DNA from: Sarcocystis neurona
Taxonomy: Eukaryota; Apicomplexa; Conoidasida; Eucoccidiorida; Sarcocystidae
Length of the DNA: 64,000 bases
Assembly (NCBI GenBank): GCA_000727475.1
Contig: KL647293.1
Coordinates: 3,530,724 to 3,594,723, forward strand
Direction of reading: 5' to 3'
Below are positions 40,601 to 48,844 of the stretch, one piece after another. The notes below the pieces were generated by a model. The model made no database searches. It saw only the letters and a list, made by a program, of their open reading frames with translations, and was not told the DNA's origin. The number at the start of each line of letters is the position of its first letter. Within the stretch, counting starts at the first letter, position 1. Made by a program: the position numbers and the translations under genes.

Positions 40601-41622
40601 GCAGCAGCAGCATCAGCCGGGGGCGAGGTAGAGGAAGCAGAGGAAGGAGCAGATTTTGAAGAGAGGTGACGTGGAGAAGCAGCAGCTGCTGCTGCTGCAG
40701 CAGAAGCAGCGGCAGAGGAGGCAGTTGAGAAAAGCGTCGGCGTAGCTGGCGTCGTCGATGCAGCAGAGGGAGAAGAAGCTGCAGCCCCAGGCAAGTGTGG
40801 ACTACTGCTTCTGATGGAGCGCGAAGGCATTGCACCAGCAACAGCAGGGTGCAACGGCGAAGAAAATGGAGAACGTCGAGCCTCCCCTGCGTCTGTAGCT
40901 CCGGGTGCTTTGGTAGCTGCGCCAGCACCAGCGGTAGTCAGACTTGACGTATTGGCTTCCGCGCCCCTTAGGGATAAAGCACCCGATGGGAAGGCAGCAG
41001 CTGGTGACGCAGAAGCTGCTGCGTCACCAGCTGCTACAGCAGAACCGCCAGCAGCAACGACATTATCCCCTGTCGGCAAAACTGCGGGCTTATCAGTGCA
41101 ATACTCCAGTGCTGCAGCTTCTTCTCTTCCGCTTTCCTGTTGCTGCTGCTGTTGTTCCAACCTCGGGGCACTACGCGAAAGAAGACCCCGCATCTCCGAT
41201 CTTCTCGCTCTCTCTCCTCGTTCTTTTGCAGTTGTTCGTGCTGGGGTTGCTGCTGGCGTATTCCCACGTCCCGCTCGTGTTACTGCCGCACGATTATCCG
41301 CTGTGTCTTCAGTCGTTCCTGCTGCTAGTGCTGCTGCTGTTGCAGCAGGAGGCTGCGGACGGACTCCCACCGCACGACCAGCAGCAGCAGCAGCGGGGGC
41401 TCCGAAAAACGCAGCAGACTCGAAAGAACCTGCCTCGCGTCCGCCAACAGCAGCGGCATAAACGGCAGCACCAGCAGTGGTAGACGGAGAAGAAGGAAGA
41501 AAAGAAGAAGCGGCAGCAGCCGCCTGCCTGCTGCCGCTGGAAATTGAAGTCACGGGAGAACGCGATATCGCACGCCTGTTGCTGTTGCTGCTGCCGTTAC
41601 CGCTTCGCTCCTTCCCTACCAT
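12721..41622 (-). CDS. Membrane-bound 3',5'-cyclic nucleotide phosphodiesterase (whole gene, exons joined)
   Basis: This enzyme hydrolyses cAMP and/or cGMP to the 5'-monophosphate. About 16 exons give roughly 1,110 residues: a low-complexity N-terminus (tentative), about six membrane helices, a hydrophilic linker and a C-terminal class I PDE domain. Visible catalytic features in order are YHNALH (catalytic and metal-binding His), HDIAHPGRNNNF (the PDE family signature with metal-binding His-Asp), KAADVGH (metal-binding Asp) and LKSQVAFLEFVVKPLF (with the invariant purine-binding Gln). Membrane helices followed by a PDE domain is the known plan of Toxoplasma and Plasmodium PDEs. Junctions keep phase from 38874 to the stop at 12721, except for one short piece missing between 25887 and 22268. 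The nucleotide preference cannot be read from the sequence. The 5' end is the least certain part. Confidence 0.9.
13398..13508 (-). CDS. PDE exon: GLPVSFLCDR and invariant Gln
   Basis: Thirty-seven codons, phase 0, acceptor TCCTCTTCAG, donor AAG/GTAAGA. It encodes GDEEKRRGLPVSFLCDR and LKSQVAFLEFVVK. The Gln in KSQ is the purine-contacting glutamine conserved in class I PDEs; the preceding exon ends in Gln, giving the canonical QGDEE start. Confidence 0.96.
14440..15330 (+). repeat. CAG/GCA trinucleotide block in PDE intron
   Basis: Interrupted CAG, GCA and AGC runs on the plus strand lie between the PDE exons at 13398 and 15403. They generate many spurious poly-Gln/Ala/Ser frames on the plus strand and poly-Leu/Cys frames on the minus strand. 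Confidence 0.9.
15403..15511 (-). CDS. PDE exon: metal-binding Asp (KAADVGH)
   Basis: It encodes TLCMVVKAADVGHGALQWAA then HEQWCKRVVTEFYDQ. The Asp in KAADVGH is the second invariant metal-binding Asp of class I PDEs. The acceptor is GAATCAG and the donor CAG/GTAACT. The first base completes the Gln codon split at 18130. Confidence 0.95.
16797..16866 (+). repeat. Inverted duplication B, left arm
   Basis: Contains CCATTTTCCTTTGCGTCTG and AAACCTCTGTGTAG; recurs in reverse complement at 17281-17348. Confidence 0.85.
17281..17348 (-). repeat. Inverted duplication B, right arm
   Basis: Reverse-complement partner of 16797-16866, differing by a few substitutions and a 3-base insertion; the spacer is about 415 bp. 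Confidence 0.85.
18130..18306 (-). CDS. PDE exon: MIEIILSTDMKVHF
   Basis: Fifty-eight full codons between a strong acceptor (TTTTCTCCTGCAG) and a GTAAGA donor. It encodes NVLSHLDIDTFRALRKNMIE and then IILSTDMKVHFDSLSRFR, matching the family helix I-L-[AS]-T-D-M-x-x-H-F. The exon ends in a Gly/Asp-rich insertion before the next helix. Both end phases match the neighbours. Confidence 0.94.
19758..19890 (+). repeat. Inverted duplication A, left arm
   Basis: The sequence from ATGTCGACTG through AAAAAAGAGAGGTACAAGAG to CACTGCAAGCACCGCCA recurs in reverse complement at 20261-20386 with scattered differences. The spacer is about 370 bp. Both arms lie in one PDE intron. Confidence 0.85.
20261..20386 (-). 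repeat. Inverted duplication A, right arm
   Basis: Reverse-complement partner of 19758-19890; it reads TGGCGGTGCTTGCAGTG ... CTCTTTTTTCATAAAG ... CAGTCGACAT on the plus strand. Confidence 0.85.
20493..20614 (-). CDS. PDE exon: AHPGRNNNF half of the signature
   Basis: Acceptor GAACAG, donor AA/GTAAGT. It begins AHPGRNNNFMVNAGTALALT and continues NDISVLENMHASLTFSLLK. Joined to the previous exon it gives HDIAHPGRNNNF, an exact fit to the PDE consensus H-D-[LIVMFY]-x-H-x-[AG]-x2-[NQ]-x-[LIVMFY]. The YNDxSVLENMH motif is also a family hallmark. Confidence 0.95.
21655..21845 (+). repeat. AGCAGG/GCAGGA block in PDE intron
   Basis: Dense AGCAGGAGCAGCAG-type hexamer and trimer repeats directly downstream (in transcription) of the exon encoding AALCHDI, separated from its GTAAGC donor by about 10 bases. 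Confidence 0.9.
21855..21909 (-). CDS. PDE exon: metal-binding His-Asp (AALCHDI)
   Basis: This small exon encodes SVGDIEEMGFIVAALCHDI. The acceptor follows a T-rich tract and ends GCGGCAG; the donor GTAAGC follows the Ile codon in phase 0. The HD pair is the core metal-binding dipeptide, and the rest of the signature is on the next exon. Confidence 0.93.
22187..22268 (-). CDS. PDE exon, tentative: HVLPMLHAS segment
   Basis: A frame encoding HVLPMLHASIRC...SELSEWI lies between an acceptor (CAATCAG) and a donor (GTGCGC). Its end phase (2) fits the next exon exactly. In PDEs the YHNxxHAADV motif is followed by a segment of the form QSxHVLL, which this resembles. Its start needs one base from an upstream exon, whereas the exon at 25887 ends in phase 0, so a microexon of about 13 bases would be missing between them. 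Confidence 0.5.
23641..23706 (+). repeat. 33-bp direct repeat with TA core
   Basis: CACATAGGTATATATATATA... TACATA occurs twice in tandem within a PDE intron. Confidence 0.9.
23905..24180 (+). repeat. CAG block in PDE intron
   Basis: Interrupted CAG runs with purine-rich spacers on the plus strand. Confidence 0.85.
25170..25880 (+). repeat. Purine-rich (GA) tract in PDE intron
   Basis: The plus strand is strongly G+A rich over about 700 bases, so the transcript is pyrimidine-rich directly after the exon encoding YHNALH. Confidence 0.8.
25887..26057 (-). CDS. PDE exon: catalytic His motif YHNALH
   Basis: Fifty-seven codons in phase 0, acceptor GCGTGCAG, donor GCG/GTACGG. It encodes VLRAFLHEVEKACKPNPYHN followed by ALHNAA. 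In the family the His of YHN is the general acid and the next His (spacing H-N-x-x-H) binds metal; both are present. The preceding VGMVLLSPFEFS aligns with the helix before this motif. Confidence 0.93.
27441..27494 (-). CDS. PDE exon: start of catalytic domain (GKDWNWSVLQ)
   Basis: Eighteen codons, phase 0 at both ends, encoding TLAALSGVGKDWNWSVLQ. This matches the G-x-D-W-x-[FW]-x-[VI] element that opens class I PDE domains. The acceptor is TTGCACAG and the donor CAG/GTATTT. The frame is also open upstream (HAPLLWLLAQ), so the exon could start earlier. Confidence 0.75.
27495..27835 (+). repeat. CAG block upstream of the GKDWNW exon
   Basis: CAG-rich plus-strand sequence reads as CTG-rich sequence immediately upstream of the acceptor at 27494 on the coding strand, contributing to its pyrimidine tract. 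Confidence 0.85.
28567..28689 (-). CDS. PDE exon: linker before the catalytic domain
   Basis: A strong acceptor (long T tract, then CTCAG) is followed by 41 open codons beginning EFTRSFVRDLLMGR and ending at GTACGT. An alternative donor a few codons earlier (after AFCI) is also in phase 0. The sequence is hydrophilic with no motif of its own. Confidence 0.55.
28690..29245 (+). repeat. Purine-rich (GA) tract in PDE intron
   Basis: Plus-strand G+A-rich stretch directly upstream (in transcription) of the acceptor at 28689. Confidence 0.8.
29255..29750 (+). repeat. CAG block with repeating GAGAAACGGAGCAGCAG-like units
   Basis: The trinucleotide runs are spaced by a recurring GTGAGAGAAACGGAGCAGCA motif, with roughly 25 to 45 bases between copies. 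Confidence 0.85.
31551..31673 (-). CDS. PDE exon: linker
   Basis: Forty-one codons in phase 0. The acceptor follows a long T-rich tract and ends GGTGTAG; the donor is AAC/GTTAGT. It encodes a charged segment ending in STDASSPPEYLKN, resembling the Ser-Pro-Pro stretch that often precedes PDE catalytic domains. Support is from splice sites, phase and position. Confidence 0.6.
32352..32471 (-). CDS. PDE exon: linker, helical charged segment
   Basis: Forty codons in phase 0 at both ends, acceptor GCTATGGCAG, donor GAA/GTAGGC. It encodes a charged, Ala-rich segment (LLAEKQQVDAEAGAVLRSRS onward) likely to form a helix or coiled coil leading from the last membrane helix toward the catalytic domain. 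No motif is recognised in it; it is accepted because of splice sites and phase. Confidence 0.65.
34161..34383 (-). CDS. PDE exon: membrane helices 5-6
   Basis: Acceptor TTCTTCGCAG, donor AGG/GTAAGA. It encodes two hydrophobic stretches, AWLVVLFLLLTVPLGLLSLV and WFTWLSVFIFLFPLLTVVLL, then a basic segment (EATMREQQRRCFFLHLR) that marks the cytoplasmic side. It starts by completing the Arg codon split at 35897 and ends in phase 0. Confidence 0.85.
35897..36039 (-). CDS. PDE exon: membrane helices 3-4
   Basis: The acceptor is a clear ...CTGCTGCAG and the donor is CAG/GTAAAG. It encodes LGVYRSVMCYLAFAVPAAYP followed by a second hydrophobic stretch, SILLNFLFLLLGIICLLI. It starts in phase 0 and ends in phase 2, matching both neighbours. 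The CAG-repeat block immediately upstream on the plus strand reads as a CTG-rich pyrimidine tract on this strand and supplies the acceptor. Confidence 0.85.
36040..36500 (+). repeat. CAG/GCA block upstream of a membrane exon
   Basis: Long interrupted CAG/GCA runs end exactly at the acceptor of the exon at 36039, where the minus strand reads CTGCTGCTGCAG. Confidence 0.9.
37139..37168 (+). repeat. (GT)n microsatellite next to the gap
   Basis: About 15 GT units immediately before the run of N; the true length is probably unresolved. Confidence 0.97.
37172..37585. other. Assembly gap (run of N)
   Basis: 414 undetermined bases begin just after a (GT)n run at 37139-37168 and end in a pyrimidine-rich, then TA-rich, flank. 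It lies in the PDE intron between the exons at 35897 and 38617. Translations crossing it are meaningless. Confidence 0.99.
38617..38929 (-). CDS. PDE exon: membrane helices 1-2 and start of 3
   Basis: The frame encodes FPLFFSEPPVEQHF, then two hydrophobic stretches (around RALLVTPLLMLACGCCYYAA and LGVAEILFAALLIAMKAA) and the start of a third (ELFAVAFIAV). It ends at a strong donor, GTGAGC, in phase 0. The 5' boundary is uncertain: an acceptor at 38929 keeps the FPLFF motif, while a pyrimidine-rich acceptor at 38874 gives 86 codons and agrees in phase with the proposed exon 1. The frame stays open upstream to 39243 with Gly/Arg/Ser-rich sequence. Confidence 0.7.
39610..39716 (+). repeat. Imperfect TCTA tetranucleotide repeat
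   Basis: Interrupted TCTATCTATC runs over about 110 bases in the intron after the tentative PDE exon 1. Confidence 0.85.
40327..41622 (-). CDS. PDE putative exon 1: low-complexity N-terminal region
   Basis: An open frame starts at an ATG (41620-41622) and runs 456 codons. If spliced at a GT after 40327 it gives 432 residues. The composition is dominated by Ala, Ser, Pro, Thr and Gly with short poly-Ala and a run of seven Gln, the homopolymeric style known in Eimeria proteins. The last part, RTIQFREVFIAPNDIASASS, is more complex and looks like the edge of a conserved region. I attach it to the PDE because it is the first long same-strand frame upstream of the membrane exons and no other gene intervenes; that link is inference. 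A second possible donor gives an end at 40320. GCA/CTG trinucleotides in both orientations create competing plus-strand frames. Confidence 0.5.
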
Positions 41623-44600
41623 TGTAGCTTTGAACAGTGCAAGGCAGACGCACTACAAAAGAGCGGCGAACAAAGAAAGCAACAAAAGAACGAGGGAAGA
41701 CAAGAAGAAGGGCAGAGAGCAGACTGACAAGGAAGAATGCGACACCCACCGACCCCCACACACATTGTTAGGGGGAGAGACACACCTGTACGCGAGTCTG
41801 CGTGTTCCTCCGTATACATCCAACATCCCTTTTTTGCAGCATATTGTACACTTCATATATACACACATATGCGTGTAAGGATGGAAACGTATACTTGAAG
41901 AAACACATGTCCGTCTACACGTATACAGACAACGACGTCCCTCTCTGCCGGCCTTACGTCTATGAAAAGAGGTAGTCGAGAGTCCACTCGGCGCACGTAT
42001 GCCTCAGTGCATTATATTCCGCGCATGTGATGTGCAGACATACAGGCATATGTATATATATATATATATATGTTCACACATATATGCGCCGACCAAACAC
42101 AGAGGTACGTGGATGACGTGATAGGCAAACCACAGCGACTAGGTATCCGTAGATCTTGTCTACGTTCACCTATGGAAATGGATGCCGCCACATCAAGAGC
42201 AGCCTGTTCTCGTCGTAGAAGAGCATGCAGCACTTTCTCAGACAAGACGCGCAGAAAAGATCCCCGTGTCACGTGAGTGTGTTCGCATTACAGACAGATG
42301 GAAGCACCCCACCCCCGGTGAACGAGCGAAGAACAAGCCGCTGTCTACCCTCTGGTCGGGAAGTGTACCGACAGCAGAAACAGGTGACTGTACCGCTGCG
42401 AAAGGGGGTAGCAAAATGCGTCTGTCTGAACTGGTAGGCCAACATTGACACCTCTGCGTGTGCTCACGCTGCAGCGGCCAGCATAATTTTGCAAAGCGGT
42501 AAACGTCCAAGGGGACGTGACGGTGGGACGCACGTGGTCTGGTGTGAAAGAGGAGAAAAGAAAGATCATTACATGTCGCCTGTATCCTGCGCAGTTGCTG
42601 GGGGAAATCTCTCTATATATGAAGTAAAATATGGCGCAGTGCGGCCCGCCAGCGGCCACGGAAACAAAGAAAAGAATGTAGTAGGTCGCCCCTGCGTAGC
42701 TGGAGAAATACTCAAAAATAGACTCTCCTACACTAACATCGACGCGATCCTCTATAACGGGACAATGAACGACTCGCTTGCAACACACCGAACACAGACT
42801 GGCCTCGCCTCAGCGAAAGCTTGCCAACATGTACACACGTGCAATCCCTCCAGTAAAAGCACAGGACCTATACGGAGGCAGTTCACGCACACGCATATGC
42901 ATGAGTACCTGCAGATACCTGTATCTACATATAGCCGTTGGCATACCTGTACATGCATTCACGCATACATTTGAAATGTCTGACGACGCTTCGGCACGCA
43001 GAAAAGGACCTTCTCTAACAGGTGCGATGTGTCTTATCCCTACGTAATGCGTACGACGCACTGTACGTACGTACCATATATTATACATTAGTATACATGT
43101 ATGTGAGTAGCATCGTTCCTACGAGGGCAAGTAGCTAAGAAAACAGAGTTACAGAACGACGCAACCAAAAGAAGCGACAGGGGAGGCTTACGGCAGAGCA
43201 CACGGTGCGGTCGGTCGGAGCACACTGGACAATCCGCGCGGGTGTACGCCCAAGAGGTGTGCACATACACCGGAAAGGTGCCAGTACCAGTTGCGAATTC
43301 TTTGTACGCAGCGAGGAATCTACCAAAGATTCGTAGGCAACCGGTACAGTTTGTCGAATGTATATACGCACACGTACGTATCCACAAGTAAGTGCATATA
43401 CGGACGCATGTACATATATATATATATATATATACACTTACGTATGCACATACATCTCAACGTGAATACGCAGCGCACCCCCCGAACCGCTGAGAAAACG
43501 TGGGGCTCGTAGTAAGGCCTTGTCTCGCAGGTTACGCGTGCTCCACGCGGCGAAACCGGTCAAGCGAGTGGTGTCCTGCGTCAGGCGGAAGACGAAAATG
43601 CACGCGTCTGGACACAAGAACATCTACTACACAAGATTGAGGGAGAAAAACACGCCGCATATCTTGCGGAGGGAAGAATCTACTAGCCTGTGTTTCCACT
43701 GCGAGGCTCCGGCAGCCAGTTATTCACCGGATAGGTCTCTGAGCTGTTGTTTTGAACCGTGCGTTTGCTACCTAGGGGCACGTGGCGTGTGAAACTGAAG
43801 CGCAAAACAGGCACAGACGTCTAAGAGGCCTTTGAAGCTTGTTTGGCCAACAGTGCAGCAGAAACGGCCTGCAATACATCCGCGTTTTTCAAAGAGAGCT
43901 TTGTATAACAGAGTGCTTCAGCGGCGCTACGACAGTGTTGCAAGCATGATCTCCAGGGGCACACAGCACGTGCGAACACGGATTTCAGCGATGTGCGGCT
44001 CGATGGGGTGAACTCGCACAGCAGTCACTTCTTTAAAGAGCAGGGCACACCCTGAGGGCGGGGAGTTGTGTGAACAGGTAGATTTGCAGAACACGGAAAT
44101 GAACATGTTCTGCGACGGCCCCGGAACAAGAAAAAACACAGGTGGGTTCGTTAGTCGATCCCCGAAGCTTCCTGGAAGGGTTGTTCCTCCCCTGGGGCGA
44201 ACAGTCACTAAGGCAACGCAGATCGCGACCACGTCGCCTCGTCCCCCTATACTTTAACCTGACATTCACTTTCTCTGCTGAATTAACCTGTGTGGTAGTC
44301 TTCTGCGCTTAATTGTGACCCCCTTTCCTCAGCATACACCGCGGAGCTTGACGCCTTACTCTATCGTCAGAGCAGAGTAAGCATCCCTGAAGTACGCGAT
44401 GAAAAAGGCAAGTGGGGTTCAGAGAGAAGAAATCAACGAAAGGAAGAAGCCAAGGACAAAACATACCTCGGATTGCCGAGGACAAAACATAGCTCAAGCA
44501 CTCGCCAGGACACACGAAGGTGCTGCCACCGAGTCAAACAACGCTCGAAAGCTCCAGTCTCATACTGTGAACGAAAACCAACAGCGGCAGCAAACGCCGC

Positions 44601-46297
44601 GGTTGACGAATTCACGTCGACGGAGGCAAATGAACATACACGAAGGGTTGGTTCCTGAAGCATACGGCCTCTTGGTACGGTGGAGAGTGACTCTTGAATC
44701 AACCTAGAAACAACAGAACGCCTCGACGATCACAGAAATACAAATGAACAACCCAGGACAAGGGAGCTGACGAGAATCGAAGCTAGACCGGTTGCTGCTC
44801 GAACCGACGTAGATGATCTACGGAGGGCTTCGCGCGCGGATTCGGGAAATTCTTATGTGACCGAGCCAACAATGTTTGCGCCATTGGCCATACAGCAGCA
44901 CAGGCCTCACCACGCTCCCGAGCACAGGCATTAGTGCATATCGATCGTTCGCACCTTACAGCCTCCCTACATGACTCAAACAGTATATGCGACGAGTGCT
45001 GCTTCGACGGTTCCTGCTGTTGTTACAGCTCCAGAACTGAGCCCGGAGGACTTGCGTGCTAATCAGTGTGGATCAGCCTGAAGCCATCTGTCCGCCAGAC
45101 AAACCGATCACTTCCACCGTGTCCAAAAGTGTGGCACATACGGTCGCGTAGAGCTGCCTTGCGTACTGGGCACCGCAGAGCCAAGTCAGTATATTACTAG
45201 CCGGAGATCTGACAGCGTCTAAGGGGACAGCGATCGCAACCGCACCCGCCCGTACCATACGTGCGTTCGCACGAGACGGGGGCGATCGGGGCGGAGAAGC
45301 GTACGCAGGTGCGACCGTAACTTCGACTTCCTTATGCATCCGGTAGGCCTGAAGACTTGCCACACATGTTTGCTTGAATAAAAAAGAAAAGGGCCATTTC
45401 AATGTGTGTGACTACGTATCGCGTGGAATGATTTTTTTTAAAAAAAATTTCCGTTCTTCAACAACGAATCATTCTTCCTCTAAACGGAAGATAGCTCACA
45501 CGGTGGATTTCCACGCATATTCGCCTTTGGTAAACACACGCACGATATATACATTAATATACATACATGTGCCCGTGCCAGCTTAAATGGTCACCTGTCC
45601 AACAGAGCGACATACACAATAACGGAATGCACTACCCGGTACATTTGCGGAAGACGCACAGGGGACACAGGGTTTGAAGAAACAGAAACTATGGCAGAGA
45701 AAGCACACGTACCGACTATCTGAAGGCTTGATACTCACATTCCGCCTTTATATGAAGGCGTACGTCAGAAAGCCGGTGTTGCGTGACCTTGGAAGTCGAG
45801 CGACGGCTTTGCGAAACCACCGAACACCCCTAAAATTATGCGAATCTAAGTGGAGCAGTGCACCTCTACGGCGTCACTGAAAGCGAAGGAGTACCCATAG
45901 CACGCGTGGGTAAGGTCTGCAGCGCCGACTAGCATTCGGCAGTAAGATTTCAGCATGGTTCAGATGGCATTGCTACCTCATCCGGGCTTCAGTGCGGCCG
46001 GTAAATAGCACCTCGCCGCTGACGTTACGTTACGTTTGACGAGTAATGTTGTAGAAAACGAAACAAACAACAGCCCTTAAAGCAGCATCGAAGCGGTTTT
46101 GTCTGACTGCTGTAACTTTATATGTTTTAGTGAGCGTGGAACGGCGGAGATGGCTATCTAATCTGGGTGGCACGTACCGAGAGCGACGCCCTCCAGGATA
46201 ACGGGGGCCGTGTCTACTAAAAACAAGACAAAATGCGTACAATTCGTCCTCCCTACAAATGAATACGGAATCAGCGTCTGCCTTCCGCGTTTTGTCT

Positions 46298-46924
46298 TCA
46301 AAGAAAGCCAGAGTCATGATGGTGTATGGACGGATTCAGAAGAGCCGGTTGCAGACGGCGCACCGAGTTGCGTCGCATTGTTGTTGCGTCATCTGCGGAA
46401 TGTGGAAACGTACCAGCCGTCATCATATTCTTACACGCACACCAAAGATGAGCTTCCGGCAAGCACGCCAACGACTTACAGCCAGTCGCGCGGGATTTTT
46501 GTGTCCACAGTTTTGGCTTTGTGCCGTATAGTATGCCCTTGCCGACCACTGCAGGGACACGCGCGCTAGCCACTACAAAACAACAGCCCCCACTTAAGCA
46601 CCTTAAAGCTTTTTTGCGCAGCGGAAAAATAGTTACCGTGCCGACAGAGACGTTGTGTTCGATATAATCAAGGGTCGGTAGGGGTACTGCGTTTGCTGAG
46701 CGGTCTCCTTTGACAGGACCCGTACGTGTCTCCTTGAAGTAGCAGTTACATGGTCTCAACGCGCAGCACCTTAGCCGATGCAGGCCATCCCGCACCGCAA
46801 GCTGTGCAGACCGGGTATGGAAGAATGTTATACCCGTGTGAACAATGACGAGCAACACTCTCATCCGAAACTTGAACGGCTTTCTTTTCCGTGGAGCCTG
46901 CTGCAGGATCTGCCGCCCCTGCAT
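46298..46924 (-). CDS. Hypothetical ORF of 208 codons
   Basis: It is an ATG-initiated open frame on the minus strand in the repeat-poor stretch between the two recognised genes. The protein is basic with scattered Cys and no recognised domain. Overlapping plus-strand frames exist. It could be chance. Confidence 0.15.
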   Translation of the reverse strand: MQGRQILQQAPRKRKPFKFRMRVLLVIVHTGITFFHTRSAQLAVRDGLHRLRCCALRPCNCYFKETRTGPVKGDRSANAVPLPTLDYIEHNVSVGTVTIFPLRKKALRCLSGGCCFVVASARVPAVVGKGILYGTKPKLWTQKSRATGCKSLACLPEAHLWCACKNMMTAGTFPHSADDATTMRRNSVRRLQPALLNPSIHHHDSGFL

Positions 46925-47579
46925 ACGGTTTGCGATGATGTCCTAGCGAAAGGCTGCTGCGTCAGGAACCAATCTGAATGTGTACCCGAAGCCCTGCTGC
47001 GCAGGGAGGGCTTACTTATGAATGGCGTTTTTCACACCTGGTCGTTCCACGAGGAAGTTTTTTCATTCCTGTGCTGCAGTAATAATTAATGCTGTCCTCC
47101 GCTACCCCCGTGTTTGTACAGTGTTAGCAAGTTGTCGCATTCGGTACCATCCAGGGGCCACCTCCTCAAGCGCTGAACTCAGCATATCGCCTGTGTGCAC
47201 GAGGAAGATACACGTCGGCACCTGGGATCATAGAGTTAAATGGGGGGTCTTAGAGAGTAAGGAGACGTAAGTCTTCGCGGATCACCTGGATGTGTACAAC
47301 AGCAAGCATCGCCACCACGAAATGGAGGAGGCGGAGCGTTCCTGTGGTACCGTCGACACGCTGCTCAGCACTTCAACACAACACGCGAAAAATCGACACC
47401 TGTCCGCTCGAGCTGCACATGCACGCACGTGCCTCATGGGGGGAGATACTCTCTGCGGGAGTACCGGATGCAGCACAGGAAGTGCTGGTGAAGTGTGCAG
47501 CAACTTCTACTGGGCAGAAGTTTTGACTTGAGCTGCACTAAAATCGACGCTGGTGCAGACGTGCGTGCGTTGCATGCTT

Positions 47580-47641
47580 AAGATCGAACACGCATCTTAG
47601 AATCTAAATTAAGATCGAACAGGCATCTTAGAATCTAAATG
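47580..47641 (+). repeat. 31-bp tandem duplication
   Basis: The unit AAGATCGAACACGCATCTTA... occurs twice in tandem with two or three differences. Confidence 0.95.
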
Positions 47642-48124
47642 AGAATGGTGTATATAGGTTTACGCTGAATAATCACTTGAACCCTTCCCCCCATCCGATC
47701 ATGCTCCTCTAAGCAAATCCGGCCTCTTTTTTCGTGTGCGTGCAAAATTTGTGGGCACCCTTTCGCAGAAGGGAACGCTCTGCTGTTAAGCGTAATCGTG
47801 CGCAGGGGAGCGTTTCTCTGGAGGGATTCCGACACCGTTGCTTGAGGAAAAACAAGTACACCGTACAGATCGAGGATGCTTTGGAAAGTGGCCGCCTATC
47901 CGCACGCACACCTTCCGTGTCTCTTTCTCTCCACAGTCACAATGTCGTAGACCTCAAGCTAGACTTCATAGTCGACCATTTTGTCGTTTACTAAAGTAGG
48001 ATATGTCTTCACGATAGCGCTAGTCCTTTGCGCAGTACTTTTACTGCTGGGCGTAGAAGTCTGTTGACCGTATTTCGTCTGCTGCCGGCAACAAGGCTCC
48101 GTTAAGTCCTAGTTTGACACAACC

Positions 48125-48844
48125 GTGCGGCTGTGCGTACGCCCGTATTTTTTAACTGGACCCCGTGATGGCTCTCTCTTTCTATTTTGTCAGCGCAGCC
48201 ACAGACGTCTTGCCGTAGCAGGTCTTTGTGTCGTTGCCTACAGGTTTTCGCAACTCCTAGTTTCAGCACGCTTAGATCCTGTGACAGGACAAATATGTTT
48301 CGATGCCCTTTGTCTGTACCAGTGTGCTGTCGCACTGAAACATCTTTTATCGGCTGTGCAGCGCCGACTCATCCACTATAATCTCGCCATAATGGAGAGC
48401 GTCGAAAGCCTATGGAGACAAATGAACGCTTCGTCACCTCCCTGCCGTACGTTGGGAAAGGTGGCCACAGGCGGTGTTAACACATCTATGTATAAGACGC
48501 TTCTCTCATCTGGGCAATGTGAAAAAAGGTTTGGCACCCGCAGCAAATCTTCCAGGATGTTTCCTAATTCATTTTGCCTTGATAAAGACTTCCCCGAAGA
48601 AAACTCTCCTTCAAGGTGCTTTCTCACCGCGACACGGCGTGGAGTCGCCAGCTTTGATATACGCGACGATGAGGTGGGTGTACTTCCATTTGTAAAATTT
48701 GATCTCCCTCGAAACTTTAGTGTTCTATCAGCTTCGCATGCTTGTGTACCACTGTTGGCCGACTCTTCGACAATTACTCAGAAATGCCTGTCTTCCGTCG
48801 ATTTTTCATGGGTGCTACGAGCAGCAAATTCGTGGCGCACGTAG
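48125..48844 (+). CDS. Hypothetical ORF of 239 codons upstream of DNAAF5
   Basis: This long non-repetitive open frame contains ALKHLLSAVQRRLIHYNLAI and has no low-complexity runs. The first in-frame ATG is near MESVESLWRQMN; the frame itself opens at a GTG. No family is recognised. It may be an upstream exon or 5' region of DNAAF5, a separate small gene, or chance. In about 128 kb of six-frame sequence at near-even base composition, an ORF this long is mildly unexpected but not proof. Confidence 0.3.
   Translation: MRLCVRPYFLTGPRDGSLFLFCQRSHRRLAVAGLCVVAYRFSQLLVSARLDPVTGQICFDALCLYQCAVALKHLLSAVQRRLIHYNLAIMESVESLWRQMNASSPPCRTLGKVATGGVNTSMYKTLLSSGQCEKRFGTRSKSSRMFPNSFCLDKDFPEENSPSRCFLTATRRGVASFDIRDDEVGVLPFVKFDLPRNFSVLSASHACVPLLADSSTITQKCLSSVDFSWVLRAANSWRT

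Noticed and set aside
40814..41461. 215-codon plus-strand Ala/Pro-rich ORF
   Set aside because: It is a shadow of the minus-strand low-complexity exon; GC-rich trinucleotides keep several frames open.
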